A stretch of DNA of 64,000 nucleotides from Candidatus Bathyarchaeota archaeon (GCA_026014875.1 JAOZHO010000015.1:85026-149025); one strand, 5' to 3'. Numbered from the stretch's first letter, positions 41,653 to 51,786 are shown. The notes: generated from the letters alone by a model not told the origin. A program made the numbers and translations.

Positions 41653-44310
41653 TTGAACCTAAAATCACTTGGACAAGCAATTCAAGATGGTGACATCAAG
41701 TTCAAGCCTTGGTTAACAAAGTTCAGCCCCGAGATATTTGAGGTAGACTTCTCCAACGTTGTCAAAGGTAGAGGTTCGCAGATCTACCTTGACCCAGAGG
41801 AGTTTTTTAAAAACACCTTTCTCACGGGACGGATGAAGGATGTCTTACACTATTGTCTCGCCAGAACAGCAGGGCTCAATAACAGAGGAACCGTATACCT
41901 CGCAACGGGGTTTGGGGGCGGGAAAAGTCACCTTTTAACGTTGCTATTCCACGTTTTTAACTCAAAACAGGTTCCTGACCCCCAGCTACTATCAGAGCTC
42001 GCATTATCCAATATTCCTGACGTCAAGATAGTTGCTGTAGATGGGCATAATCTCACATTTCCAATTGCTGGGAGTGAGGCGTTTTCAACTTACCTCAAAG
42101 CAACTAAGGAGAACACAGTCAAAGCTCTGGAAGCTGAAGGTAAGCCAGTTGTTATACTGGTTGATGAGCTGGTCGTATATCTAGCAAAGTTAAATGATAA
42201 CCAGAAACGGCAGGAAATGGCTCATCTTCATACTCTCCTTTCTTCTGTTAACGCTACGAGAAATTGTGTTATTGTGATAACAAATCCCAAAGGGGCTGGG
42301 GTTTATGGGAAGGACACCGAAACCTTGGATGCTTTACTGAGTCAAGCACGGACCTCTTCCATCTCGGAGGATGTATCCTCGCTTTTAGGTCGAGTCAGTC
42401 AACCCATAGTGCCTGTGCAGAAAGAGGACTTTATTTCAATTCTTCGTAAACGGTTAATTGACTATATAGATCCAAGCCTCGCTTCAGAGGTCGAATCATA
42501 TCTAGGAAGAAGACTAAGAACAGATCCGCTACGTCCAAACTCAGATTCACACGAAACTTCAACTATTTCTGCAAGTACAGACTTTACAGATCATTATCCT
42601 TTCCACCCCTACCTAATTGACGTACTCTACAACCGGATTTCCCTTTTCGTAGACTTTCAGGAAACCCGTGACGCCCTCAAAGTTATCGCTCTCGCCATTA
42701 AAGGAATCTTGCTGAATCCCGATAAGGTGACATTTTATGTTATTTCGCCTTCGGATTTTCTTTTCAGTGAAGCAGATCTTAGAGATCTATTAACTAATGA
42801 GAACGTTTTCGGGTACGATTTGGAGCAGGCGGTAACCGAGGATGTTGTTGACGCAGCTAGAGAAGCTGATAACACGATTTTCGGTAGGTATGGGCGGATA
42901 GCCTCTGCTGTTTACATGTATTCTCTACATCCGGAGCCAAGTAAGCGAGGTGCCAGTGTTGAGGAGGTCTTTCACTGTTTAACGGACGTTGTCTCTGAGG
43001 GTGACCTTGAAAAGCTGCTTCAAAAGTTTTACAGCGATTACTCCACTTTCATGTGGTTCGAGGAGGGTAAATACCTCTTTAAATCCAGACAGAACGTCCC
43101 GAACATGATTAAAACCAGGGCAAACCAGGTGACCCGCACAGAGATACAAAAGTATATTGAGGACACATTGTTTTCAACAGTGTTTACGAAGGCTAGTGAT
43201 ACTTACTGTGTTTTCTATAGAGCAGACAGTTTTACCCCTACCTCAAATCGTTTGAATGTTGCAGTACCTCTATACTATGAAGATACTGAGCGTGTAACTC
43301 AAACTGTGTTGAGTATTAATGCGGCTAAGAAGAACGCCGCGGCCGTATTTGTTCCTGATAGGACTCAGCAAGGTACTGTTGAGTATTATTCAAAGTATGT
43401 TCTTGGTGCGGAGAGGGTTAAACGGGCGGTGAAAGGAGATAAGCTGTTGTTTACGGAGGCGAAAAAGCTTGGGGACCAGTATGAGGCTCAAGGGTTGCAG
43501 CAGTTTAAGGGTATGTACACTGTTGTCAAGTTTCTTCAGGGTACAGCTGTTCGTGAGACCGCTGTTCAGCCTATGAAGGGTTCTACAGTTAAGGACGCTC
43601 TTCTAAACCGGCTTAGAACTATTCAGAAACTCGTTGATGTATCCACTATTAATCCCAAGAATTACTTGGAGCCGTTGCTTGGAACTCGTAAGGCGGTGCA
43701 GGTTCGGGTTCTTTTTGAGAATGTGGAGTCTATGGCGTCTATTCCTTATGCTTCTAGGAATGAGGTTCGAAAAATCGTTTCTCAAGGAGTGTATGAAGGA
43801 TGTGTAGGCCTGTTCCGAGGAGCAATACCTGACGATGATTCGTTTACAGGAAGAGAAACTATTCATTATCGAAATAATGTGGCGATTGTTAATGATGGGG
43901 ACACTGTTTTACCCGTGGATAATGCGCTGGAGCTCTTAGAAAAAATACGCAAGTTACAGAAACCTGGCTATCCACTCCCGCCAGGACCCCCAAGTCCTGG
44001 ACCTACTGGCGGTGGCCCACCGCCAACACCTGAGCCTCCAGGTGAAGAGTATGAGCGTGAATCTTTTGTTGCTGATGCTGGAGAGCTGCATGGGATACTT
44101 AATGACAAGTTGACTATGCTGTTGCTAGGTGATGTTGAAGCGAGGGCTGAAGTAGTTTTTACCGGGAGTTTGTCGGGTAGAGTAACTGCGGGTAACCTTG
44201 AGGAGATACGTTCGATAGTTGACTTGGCGGATGGTTTAGCTAAAGCTTCCAGTTTGTTAGGAGGAGTAAAGGTTACGGTCACCCTTGATAAGAAAGTAAA
44301 GCAGGGATAA
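41653..44310 (+). CDS. DUF499 ATPase of a DISARM-related array
   Basis: 885 residues from TTG. VYLATGFGGGKSHLLTLLFHVFN (81-103) is Walker A, VVILVDELVVYLAKL (about 160) the Walker B, followed by TLLSSVNATRNCVIVITNPKG. The middle carries FTDHYPFHPYLIDVLYNRIS and the PEPSKRGASVEEVF segment common in DUF499 proteins; a proline-glycine linker (about 772-800) precedes a short C-terminal domain. It is the first gene of an array with a DUF1156 methylase and a DUF3883 helicase; such proteins are thought to drive recognition or translocation in phage defence. Confidence 0.85.
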   Translation: MNLKSLGQAIQDGDIKFKPWLTKFSPEIFEVDFSNVVKGRGSQIYLDPEEFFKNTFLTGRMKDVLHYCLARTAGLNNRGTVYLATGFGGGKSHLLTLLFHVFNSKQVPDPQLLSELALSNIPDVKIVAVDGHNLTFPIAGSEAFSTYLKATKENTVKALEAEGKPVVILVDELVVYLAKLNDNQKRQEMAHLHTLLSSVNATRNCVIVITNPKGAGVYGKDTETLDALLSQARTSSISEDVSSLLGRVSQPIVPVQKEDFISILRKRLIDYIDPSLASEVESYLGRRLRTDPLRPNSDSHETSTISASTDFTDHYPFHPYLIDVLYNRISLFVDFQETRDALKVIALAIKGILLNPDKVTFYVISPSDFLFSEADLRDLLTNENVFGYDLEQAVTEDVVDAAREADNTIFGRYGRIASAVYMYSLHPEPSKRGASVEEVFHCLTDVVSEGDLEKLLQKFYSDYSTFMWFEEGKYLFKSRQNVPNMIKTRANQVTRTEIQKYIEDTLFSTVFTKASDTYCVFYRADSFTPTSNRLNVAVPLYYEDTERVTQTVLSINAAKKNAAAVFVPDRTQQGTVEYYSKYVLGAERVKRAVKGDKLLFTEAKKLGDQYEAQGLQQFKGMYTVVKFLQGTAVRETAVQPMKGSTVKDALLNRLRTIQKLVDVSTINPKNYLEPLLGTRKAVQVRVLFENVESMASIPYASRNEVRKIVSQGVYEGCVGLFRGAIPDDDSFTGRETIHYRNNVAIVNDGDTVLPVDNALELLEKIRKLQKPGYPLPPGPPSPGPTGGGPPPTPEPPGEEYERESFVADAGELHGILNDKLTMLLLGDVEARAEVVFTGSLSGRVTAGNLEEIRSIVDLADGLAKASSLLGGVKVTVTLDKKVKQG

Positions 44311-44312
44311 CG

Positions 44313-44708
44313 ATGCAAAATTCAATCACATCGTGTAGTAGAACGGTTCAGAGTACGGCGGTTTATGATAATTTTAGGTACAGGCTTGAGAAGACGCCTA
44401 AGACAGTTCGTCTCGTCGAAATGTTTCTGGGGAACGAAGCGGTCATAGGTGAAGTGCGGGGTTGGAAGACTCACCTGTTTAGACATGTGGATGACTGGTT
44501 TATTGATAAGGATGAGCGGGAGCGAGGCTACAGGCTCTTTCTAGCAATTAAAGTCTTAAATAAAATACACGAACCCAGAAAAACCAGTACCTACTTACAG
44601 GCTATGAAAGAGCTAACGCTTGAGGAGGCAATTTTCTGGGTATGGCAATATCATTCCTATAATGGAAGAGCTGTAAATGCGTTCAAATGTATTCATCTAA
44701 GTGAGTAG
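44313..44708 (+). CDS. Small protein of the DUF499 array
   Basis: 131 residues, two bases after the DUF499 gene. Sequence: RLEKTPKTVRLVEMFLGNEAVIG, then GYRLFLAIKVLNKIHEPRK and LTLEEAIFWVWQYHSYNGRAVNAF. It is a compact alpha-helical protein of unknown family. In related arrays this slot is taken by a small DUF3780-type protein, but similarity cannot be confirmed here. Confidence 0.6.
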   Translation: MQNSITSCSRTVQSTAVYDNFRYRLEKTPKTVRLVEMFLGNEAVIGEVRGWKTHLFRHVDDWFIDKDERERGYRLFLAIKVLNKIHEPRKTSTYLQAMKELTLEEAIFWVWQYHSYNGRAVNAFKCIHLSE

Positions 44709-44713
44709 AGTAG

Positions 44714-47293
44714 TTGATTAATGTGAAGGAAAAAAACTTATTAGAAAAAGGAGTGCCAGTTAAATTATTAAACATTGAAGCAGGTAAAGAAAAGTACGCA
44801 GGTTCTCCTACCGTAAAATTACACAAGTATGCTACTAGAAAACCTTTAATCACTTCGAGGATGGTTGTAGCTGCAGGCATACTTGGAGAGAATGACCTTA
44901 ATATAAATGAAGATTTTAACATTTTAATGGGTATTGATCCAAAGTTAAAAGACAGAGCATATAAGAATGTACCTCTTAGTTTAATAAAAAAAATAAATAA
45001 AAAATATCCAGAAAAACCTACAATTTTGGATCCTTTTGCAGGAGCAGGTACTATCCCTTTTGAAGCATTAAGACTTGGATTAAACGTTGTGGCTCTAGAC
45101 TATAACCCTGTAGCTCACTTAATAATGAAAGGAACATTAGAATATCCAATAAAATTTAGTAAGACAATATATGAAGACGTGGAAAAATACTCAACAAAAA
45201 TTTACTCTAAACTAAAAAACGAATTATCTAGCTACTATCCTAAACATGACGGTATTGATCCACGGGCATATATACACTCTTGGGCAGCAAAATGTCCAAC
45301 ATGCGGAAACATAACGCCATTAGTTAACAACTGGATACTGGATGGAAAAAAGAATATTGCTATAGAATATATAATAAAAGACAGTCAAATAAACTACAAT
45401 ATTATAAATGGTAAAAGACCTCAAGAAGGAAATGTTTATAGAGGAAGAGGAACATGCTTAATTTGTTCCTCAAATATTTCCAACGATCATATTGTAAAGG
45501 ATATATCGGAAAACGAGAGGGAGGTCCTATTGGCTGTATACTTGGATAATACAAAATTTGAACTACCGTCAGAAGAAGACTTCAATGCAATCATGGATGC
45601 TAAAAAGTATTTAAAAGAACACATACAAGAATTAGGAAAATATATACCAAATGAATATATGTCTGACGATAGAAGAGCAGTTACTACTAAAAAATATCTT
45701 AAATATTGGTATAAATTATTTAATCCAAGACAACTTTTAGTACTAGCTACTATAACTAAAGAAATAAATGAAATTGTTAAAACAATAGCAATTGAAAATA
45801 AGGAGTATGCTACTGCAATCGGAATCTATCTATCCATGATACTTTCAAGACATTTAATGTTAAACTCACGAAGTGCAAGATGGCAAAACAATAGTAAAGC
45901 AATAGGACCCACACTATCTTTCCGTGGAATAACTATGATCTGGGAACACCCTGAGGTGAATCCATTTATAAAAACCGCTGGGTCTTTAATAAATAATATT
46001 AGGGATGTTTTAAGAGGACTAAGATTTGCAATTCAATCACTCAATAACACGAGTTTTGAAATAATAAAGTGTCCTAATATTGAAATCCATAATTCATCCA
46101 TTCTATCTTGGCAGTCAAATCGTAAATATGAGTTTATCATCACAGATCCACCGTATTATGATGATGTGCCTTATCCTGAGTTATTCCAATATTTTCAAGT
46201 ATGGCATAATAAGATATTGGGGAATTTGCTTGATATTCCATCGATACCTTCAACAAGTGAAGAATTGAGCGTTAATCAAAACAGGAATGAAAAAACATTT
46301 GAAACCAGAATGCTTCTTGCCTTTAATAAACTGCATTCTTTACTTGAGGATGATGGCGTTTTAGTGATGTTTTATGCTCATAAGAGTATAGATGGATGGA
46401 AGTTTGTACTCGAGGCACTGAGAAAAGCAGGCTTCAAAGTAACATCAACTATTACTTTAATGACTGAAAGCGAAGGCAGTATTTTAGCTAGAGGAAAATC
46501 ATCAGTATTTCACTCATTGGTACTAACCGCCCGTAAACGAATAGGAGATGAAACTGCCAATATACTAGATATTGAGGAGGAGATTCGTAAAAAAATAGAG
46601 CAACGATACCCAGAACTAGTTGATGTCTACGGCAATGATCGATTGAATCTGATGGTTGCCGCTTCAGGCATTGTAATAGAAACCATCACAAGCTACTCGA
46701 AAATCACATCCTTCACAAAGAACACAGCAGATTATGCCATAGAAATGGGTCAAAAATACTTAATCGAAACATTTGCCCGACAAACCTTAAACATCGACCA
46801 TGTAGACGCTAAAACAATGCTCTACACATGGTTCAGACACTCACCAGCAGACGAAATACAATACACGGAGTTCAACCAGACACTAAAAGCATTTGGAACA
46901 GACGAAGAAACCATAGACGACATAATAATAAAAGAAAAAAACAAAGTTAAGCTAGTAGACTTCTCGGGTAGAGGAGCCCTAGAGGTGGACGGCATGGAGC
47001 CCCTCATGGCAACAAGTGTCATAGACGCAGTACATATGGCTCTTCGTTCATACATGCGGGGAGGTATAACTGAAACAAAAAGGGGTATAGACAACTCTCC
47101 CTATGGCACAGAACCCATTATCAACACTATAGAGGCACTGGCAAACGTATCTGCCACAAAAACGGGGTACGGCGAAGGAAAAATCTGTTTACAGTTCATC
47201 AAAGACTGGAACGAGTACCATGGAACCCCCCAACCAACCCACCTCAAAGAGCACTTTAGAACAAAAAGTAAAGAACAAATTAAACTAGAGTAG
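44714..47293 (+). CDS. DUF1156 adenine-specific DNA methylase
   Basis: 859 residues from TTG; a GTG at 44,723 is possible. The N-terminus LITSRMVVAAGILGEN is the DUF1156 signature. Methyltransferase motif I is ILDPFAGAGTIPFEALRLG (104-122). CPTCG and CLIC in the middle may bind zinc. ILSRHLMLNSRSARWQNNSKAI and EFIITDPPYYDDVPYPELFQYF (motif IV, DPPYYDD) follow, as in the DrmMI-like and ARMADA-like methylases. It would mark host DNA at N6-adenine. Codon use is very A-rich for the first two thirds and less so afterwards, so the gene may be chimeric. Confidence 0.9.
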   Translation: MINVKEKNLLEKGVPVKLLNIEAGKEKYAGSPTVKLHKYATRKPLITSRMVVAAGILGENDLNINEDFNILMGIDPKLKDRAYKNVPLSLIKKINKKYPEKPTILDPFAGAGTIPFEALRLGLNVVALDYNPVAHLIMKGTLEYPIKFSKTIYEDVEKYSTKIYSKLKNELSSYYPKHDGIDPRAYIHSWAAKCPTCGNITPLVNNWILDGKKNIAIEYIIKDSQINYNIINGKRPQEGNVYRGRGTCLICSSNISNDHIVKDISENEREVLLAVYLDNTKFELPSEEDFNAIMDAKKYLKEHIQELGKYIPNEYMSDDRRAVTTKKYLKYWYKLFNPRQLLVLATITKEINEIVKTIAIENKEYATAIGIYLSMILSRHLMLNSRSARWQNNSKAIGPTLSFRGITMIWEHPEVNPFIKTAGSLINNIRDVLRGLRFAIQSLNNTSFEIIKCPNIEIHNSSILSWQSNRKYEFIITDPPYYDDVPYPELFQYFQVWHNKILGNLLDIPSIPSTSEELSVNQNRNEKTFETRMLLAFNKLHSLLEDDGVLVMFYAHKSIDGWKFVLEALRKAGFKVTSTITLMTESEGSILARGKSSVFHSLVLTARKRIGDETANILDIEEEIRKKIEQRYPELVDVYGNDRLNLMVAASGIVIETITSYSKITSFTKNTADYAIEMGQKYLIETFARQTLNIDHVDAKTMLYTWFRHSPADEIQYTEFNQTLKAFGTDEETIDDIIIKEKNKVKLVDFSGRGALEVDGMEPLMATSVIDAVHMALRSYMRGGITETKRGIDNSPYGTEPIINTIEALANVSATKTGYGEGKICLQFIKDWNEYHGTPQPTHLKEHFRTKSKEQIKLE

Positions 47294-50083
47294 TTGAAAA
47301 AGAGAGTGAACACAAGCTACGAGGACTACGCCAAGTTTATGGCCGCAACCACAGCCCACTACCTAGATTCAAAAGCAAAATACGATCCGATGTCCATCTT
47401 TCTATCCTCAAAAATAGACGCCGTACCCTACCAGATATACGATTTTCAGAGACTGGTAAAAGAACAGAGAACCAACGGAAACATCAGAACCCTCATTGCA
47501 TACGAAACAGGCCTGGGAAAAACCATACTAGTAGGAATGCTCATCAACGAACTCGTCACACAGAGACCTAACGACACCCCCCGACGACCTCAACGAATAC
47601 TAATAATCACTCCTCCAACAGTTTTACGCCAATTCAAAGCAGAGATGGAGAATAAATTCAGCCTCACCTTCCACCAGTTCGACGCCAATAACCCCACCTA
47701 CCCAGACAGGCTCATTGCGTCTATGGACACAGTAAAATTCGAACCATGGAAAACCAGACTAACAGAGCAGAACTGGGATATGATCATCGTTGACGAGTAC
47801 CACCGAATATCACCAGACACCCTGAGAGGAAAACTATTCGAAAAACTAACCCGAAAAACAAGACACTTTATAGCACTAACAGCAACCCCACACGACGGAA
47901 AATCCGAAAGATACGAGTACAGAATGAACATCATAGCACCAAACCCCCTCGTCATTAGACGTACAAAACGACAGGCCATCGACATCAACAACAAGAAACT
48001 ATTCGACCAGATATTGCATGAAGACAAAGAAGAGTTCCCGGTAACAAGCGAAGAACTTTCTTTCTACTCCAGAGCAGAAGACTATGCAAGAGAACGGTTC
48101 AAAGGCTCTGGAGCAGGAGCTCTAGTTGCAATAGTTATTGGCAGAGCGGTTTCCTCGAGCATTAGAGCAGGATTGAAGCTCTTAAAAAACAGACGAAGCA
48201 GACTAATTAGGGAAGAGTTTGAGGACACCGATAATGAGTTCTATAATGATCTACTAGAACGAGTCAACGAAGGAGAAGAACTGTCACAACAAGAAATTGA
48301 TAATATTCTATCATCCAAACCAGAATCCCCCGAAGCCCTTCAGGCAGAGCTGGCGCTACTTGGTCCAGTAATCAGAGAAGGCGAAAACCTTACCGTTAAC
48401 ATGCCGATTGACAGCAAGGGTAAACACGTACTCGAAATGCTAGAGGAAATATCTAGTAGAGGTGAAAAGTGCCTAATATTCGCAAACTTCATTGCTACAG
48501 TCAACTACCTAATCGAGCTGCTTGAAAACAACGGGTACCATCCGCTTTCCATTACTGGAGGCGTACCCATGAATGAACGAAACAGAATAGTTGAACAAAT
48601 AACCAAAGAAGATCGTTATACTGTGCTTGTTGGCACCGACGCTATGGGTGAATCCCTAAATTTACAGGCTGCAAGCGTTGAAATCAACTATGATGTTCCT
48701 TGGAGTCCAGTATCCTATATCCAGAGAGTGGGAAGAATATGGAGATTTGGACAGAAAACAAAACACCTCTTCATCCACAACTATTTACCCTCTTTTGATG
48801 TAGAACGCAGAGTCATGGAAGTAATGCTCAAAAAGATAGAGATCATAAACCATGAATTTGGCGAAGTGGGGCTCAGCGTGTATGGTCGGGAGCTGGGAAG
48901 CGTTGATGATCTGGTGAAAAGGGCGTATGGCGGCGAAGACATAGAAGAAACGATAGAGGCTGCTTATCAAGAAACTCGAAAGATAGGCCAGGAAATCCTT
49001 GAGGTGTTGAGGACAAGCATGACTTTACCTCAAGTTGTTAACGTTGAAGAACTTGAAAGAAGTAATGTAATTAACCTGAAGGACTCGTTTTCTGAGAGAG
49101 ACCTCAAATCCTTCCTAAACTATTTAATTGAACTCGGGATAGGCGCTGGCCGTTTGCCTGATAAAGAATACGAGGAAAGCACATATCACGTTTTTAAGGA
49201 TAACGATTGGATCAAAGTTCAATCCCTTTCCCTAAATGATGCTGGAGTAAAGTCGGCAATAGAACGGGCAATGAAGCTCGTTGAAGAAGACCTTGACGTT
49301 AAGTTTAATTACCGTAAGAATATGACAGGTCATCTTTCAATTTTTGAAACCCGTATTGATAATGTGGTGGTTTACTCTGAACCTGTTTTAGATACACCTG
49401 AAGGCATTCTAACTTACCGTGGTATTTTGGGGCTAGCCCCCGAGTTTACAGATAAACCCTCAGACATCTATTTTATGCCCCTGGAAGAATATTCGAAGAG
49501 AACGGGAGATTATTGGCTTGAATATCAACGAGCAATTTGGGGTGATGTTTTACAGGGTAAACGGGATGCTGTAATTCAGGAGAAGGATGAGTATCGTAAA
49601 GATTGGTTGAGAAAGGACCTCGAAAACTGGAATATGCAAGAACCAAAGAGTGTTGAGGTTGCACAGAAGGAAATACTCGGAACAGTGGAGTTTGTAAGTA
49701 GATGGTCGGAGGATACTTGGCTTTCTAGACGTAGAGTGGAACTGATTGGAATGGAGTCCGCCATGGAATATTATATTTCAAAGGGTTATACCGTGTCTGA
49801 CGTCTCAATGGAGAACCGTGGGTATGATGTTCTATGCAAACGGCGTGATGGGATATTACGAGTTGAGGTGAAGGGTCTGAAGGTTATGCCAAATCCCCAG
49901 CTATCAAATAACGAGTATCGTGCAGCAGAATTTTACACAGATAGCTTTGTTCTATTCATCGTTAAAATTACGGATCAAGGGATAAATAAGTACGAGATAT
50001 TTGATCCGATAAAAAATATTGATTTTACCGAGATCCAGAGACCTGTGTACATTGCTAAGGGATTTGAAACCTATCAAGTATAA
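47294..50083 (+). CDS. SNF2/SF2 helicase with C-terminal DUF3883 domain
   Basis: 929 residues from a TTG directly after the methylase stop. LIAYETGLGKTILVGMLINEL (67-87) is Walker A, IIVDEYHRI Walker B (DEYH), ALTATPHDGKS motif III, IQRVGRIWRFGQKTKHLFIHNYLP motif VI. The C-terminal 120 residues, VELIGMESAMEYYISKGYTVSDVSMENRGYDVLCKRRDGILRVEVKGLK, match DUF3883, a PD-(D/E)XK-like domain that keeps E-V-K. Large helicases like this are the effector of DISARM-type systems (DrmD-like). No DUF1998 protein or phospholipase-D gene follows. Confidence 0.85.
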   Translation: MKKRVNTSYEDYAKFMAATTAHYLDSKAKYDPMSIFLSSKIDAVPYQIYDFQRLVKEQRTNGNIRTLIAYETGLGKTILVGMLINELVTQRPNDTPRRPQRILIITPPTVLRQFKAEMENKFSLTFHQFDANNPTYPDRLIASMDTVKFEPWKTRLTEQNWDMIIVDEYHRISPDTLRGKLFEKLTRKTRHFIALTATPHDGKSERYEYRMNIIAPNPLVIRRTKRQAIDINNKKLFDQILHEDKEEFPVTSEELSFYSRAEDYARERFKGSGAGALVAIVIGRAVSSSIRAGLKLLKNRRSRLIREEFEDTDNEFYNDLLERVNEGEELSQQEIDNILSSKPESPEALQAELALLGPVIREGENLTVNMPIDSKGKHVLEMLEEISSRGEKCLIFANFIATVNYLIELLENNGYHPLSITGGVPMNERNRIVEQITKEDRYTVLVGTDAMGESLNLQAASVEINYDVPWSPVSYIQRVGRIWRFGQKTKHLFIHNYLPSFDVERRVMEVMLKKIEIINHEFGEVGLSVYGRELGSVDDLVKRAYGGEDIEETIEAAYQETRKIGQEILEVLRTSMTLPQVVNVEELERSNVINLKDSFSERDLKSFLNYLIELGIGAGRLPDKEYEESTYHVFKDNDWIKVQSLSLNDAGVKSAIERAMKLVEEDLDVKFNYRKNMTGHLSIFETRIDNVVVYSEPVLDTPEGILTYRGILGLAPEFTDKPSDIYFMPLEEYSKRTGDYWLEYQRAIWGDVLQGKRDAVIQEKDEYRKDWLRKDLENWNMQEPKSVEVAQKEILGTVEFVSRWSEDTWLSRRRVELIGMESAMEYYISKGYTVSDVSMENRGYDVLCKRRDGILRVEVKGLKVMPNPQLSNNEYRAAEFYTDSFVLFIVKITDQGINKYEIFDPIKNIDFTEIQRPVYIAKGFETYQV

Positions 50084-50191
50084 TCCCAAGCGCGCATGCT
50101 TAGAGTGAACCTCCTTTTGTCTGTACTCCGCTCACTGATGAAGGGGGCCCCGCAAAAAAAGATTTTAAATAGATATAATTCGGGTGAAAAA

Positions 50192-50229
50192 GGGAACCTT
50201 TTACCTTTAGAGCCCATTTTACGGTTCCC
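50192..50229. repeat. Inverted repeat GGGAACC/GGTTCCC
   Basis: Seven-base perfect arms (50,192-50,198 and 50,223-50,229) around a 24-base loop. Lies 100 bases after the helicase gene; it could also act in termination. Confidence 0.45.
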
Positions 50230-50282
50230 CTGACTTTCACTTTCCCCCGCTCTATTTTTGATAAAATATTTTCGAAAACCTA

Positions 50283-50309
50283 TTGCGTAAAATACTCCAT
50301 TTTACGCAA
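50283..50309. repeat. 10-base perfect inverted repeat
   Basis: TTGCGTAAAA and TTTTACGCAA with a seven-base loop. One arm resembles the palindrome half TTGCGAAACT at 52,893, so the two may bind the same kind of factor. Confidence 0.5.
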
Positions 50310-50530
50310 ACCACCCCGAGTTACTTCAGGTCTAGGTTGAGTGAGAAGAATCGCAACTCATCCCATATTAATATAATTAAGGAGCTTGCCACAGGAACTC
50401 CGAAAGCAGAACACCCACCATAAAAGTGTTCCTTCAGCCATCAGAGCGCAGAGAGAGCCGAAGGTCCCAGTATCTCATCAGGACACATTACCGATATGGA
50501 ACAATCCCTTGGAAGGGAGGACTGACATGT

Positions 50531-50572
50531 CGTCCTATAGGACGCGATGTCCTAGGACACATGTCCTAGTAC
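50531..50572. repeat. Three tandem GTCCTA palindromes
   Basis: CGTCCTATAGGACG (50,531-50,544), TGTCCTAGGACA (50,548-50,559) and GTCCTAGTAC (50,563-50,572) follow each other about 15 bases apart. This is an iteron-like arrangement for a dimeric DNA-binding protein. Confidence 0.5.
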
Positions 50573-50834
50573 CCAACGGGAACAGAGTTCCAAAGACAAA
50601 GAGAACACTATTCAGCCATATACACCAATCGGAACATTCAGCATAGCGAACATGTATGAATGGATAGGAACAATCAAACGCCTTTCTTTGCATCTTGAGA
50701 ACCCACACCAGTAAAAACGGAAAGGTCCTTCAGAGTTCTTTGTCAACTCTGCCTGACCAACGCAGTTTCATAAACCTCACACCCCTAAGACTATGAGTTT
50801 TGCTTAAGAACGGGGGCAGTCTTCACGAGATGTG

Positions 50835-51122
50835 ATGAAGGATCTATTCGAGTATCTGGGTAAATTCCCCCTTGATCACCATGGAACCTCAGGGGTTTCA
50901 GCCATCTCGGTAGTGAAAGAGGCGGGGATCTCCATGGAGGAGCTGTGGGAGATAACACGGAAGGTTAAGTGCGAGGGTTTCCTGGACTGTGTGACAACTA
51001 ATGTTCCATGTGCTGAAGGCTTACTTTCCGTGACTATCACGCAGCGAGGATGGCTCTGGCTTAAAGGCGAGGATTACTCACACCTTCCCCCAGGACGAAA
51101 GAAGATCTATAACCTACTTTGA
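50835..51122 (+). CDS. Small protein, probable winged helix
   Basis: 95 residues from the ATG at 50,835. HGTSGVSAISVVKEAGISMEELWEITRKVKCEGFLDCV, then GLLSVTITQRGWLWLKGED: helix-turn-helix-like spacing followed by a two-strand wing. Probably a transcriptional regulator, perhaps of the palindromes upstream. Family not identified. Confidence 0.5.
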   Translation: MKDLFEYLGKFPLDHHGTSGVSAISVVKEAGISMEELWEITRKVKCEGFLDCVTTNVPCAEGLLSVTITQRGWLWLKGEDYSHLPPGRKKIYNLL

Positions 51123-51202
51123 GTGCGCACTCGTAAAAAGACCCATACAAACACGCACGAGCATTTTTTATAATATACAATCTTTGAACTTGATGAGAAA
51201 AG

Positions 51203-51706
51203 ATGAAAATTATGAGAGAATGTTCTCAGCAAGAAGTATTGGATCACTGGCGAAAGTCATATGGTTATAAGACCATCTTTTTTCGATGCGATATCCTTGA
51301 AAGAGTTCAAAACGATCTTGAATGGTTCGAAGTAGAAATTGAAGAAGAGGATATAGAAAAAATATTTATCATCTCCTCTGACGATTGGGGACCAAGTGAT
51401 GCGAGAATTACGACAAAGTTCAGAGTTGTTGAGGTAGCTGAAAATTTAATAAAAGGTATTCGTGACACCCGGATAATGCCAAAAATAATAGAATATAGAA
51501 AGAAGTTTGAAGAGGAAATCGATTCAATTGATAAAAAATTTATCTTAATAAGCTCGAGACTTGAAGGTAATTTTACCATTCTTGATGGCAATAAAAGGTC
51601 TGTAGCATTACAAAGTATTGATCAACTGATTGGGACCATAATATATCTAGGTGTTTCTGAAAGCGTAAATAATTGTGTTTGTGCTCGTTATGCGAGAAGT
51701 TCTTGA
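51203..51706 (+). CDS. ParB/sulfiredoxin-like small protein
   Basis: 167 residues. SSRLEGNFTILDGNKRSVALQSIDQLIGTIIYLGVSES (about 116-153) contains a DGNKRSVAL motif typical of the ParB/Srx superfamily nucleotide-binding loop. The N-terminal part is alpha/beta without recognised motif. Members bind CTP or act as nucleases or ATPases; the role here is unknown. It has an ordinary ATG start and its own AT-rich promoter (TTTTTTATAATATAC at 51,163-51,180). Confidence 0.55.
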   Translation: MKIMRECSQQEVLDHWRKSYGYKTIFFRCDILERVQNDLEWFEVEIEEEDIEKIFIISSDDWGPSDARITTKFRVVEVAENLIKGIRDTRIMPKIIEYRKKFEEEIDSIDKKFILISSRLEGNFTILDGNKRSVALQSIDQLIGTIIYLGVSESVNNCVCARYARSS

Positions 51707-51786
51707 ATCAGACGTGAGCTACATGGGTCCACGCGCGGTGATGCGTCCCATTGACTGTACATTTCGCTTTATGGTATAATGCGAAA

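Larger units (their letters stand above)
50084..50834. other. Non-coding region of about 750 bases with hairpins, origin-like
   Basis: No convincing gene; an 86-codon frame at 50,386-50,646 lacks protein character. It has inverted repeats at 50,192-50,229, 50,283-50,309 and 50,531-50,572, and A/T-rich stretches (TTTTAAATAGATATAATT at about 50,164). It separates the defence cargo from the replication side of the element. Candidate replication origin or regulatory region. Confidence 0.4.

Noticed and set aside
50531..50572. Possible CRISPR array
   Set aside because: Only three short palindromic units with 4-5 base gaps; no spacers of 30-40 bases and no cas genes anywhere in the window.
50386..50646. 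86-codon plus-strand frame in the hairpin region
   Set aside because: Composition (Q, H, R, P, S) is not protein-like, and it covers the tandem palindromes; no ribosome site seen.
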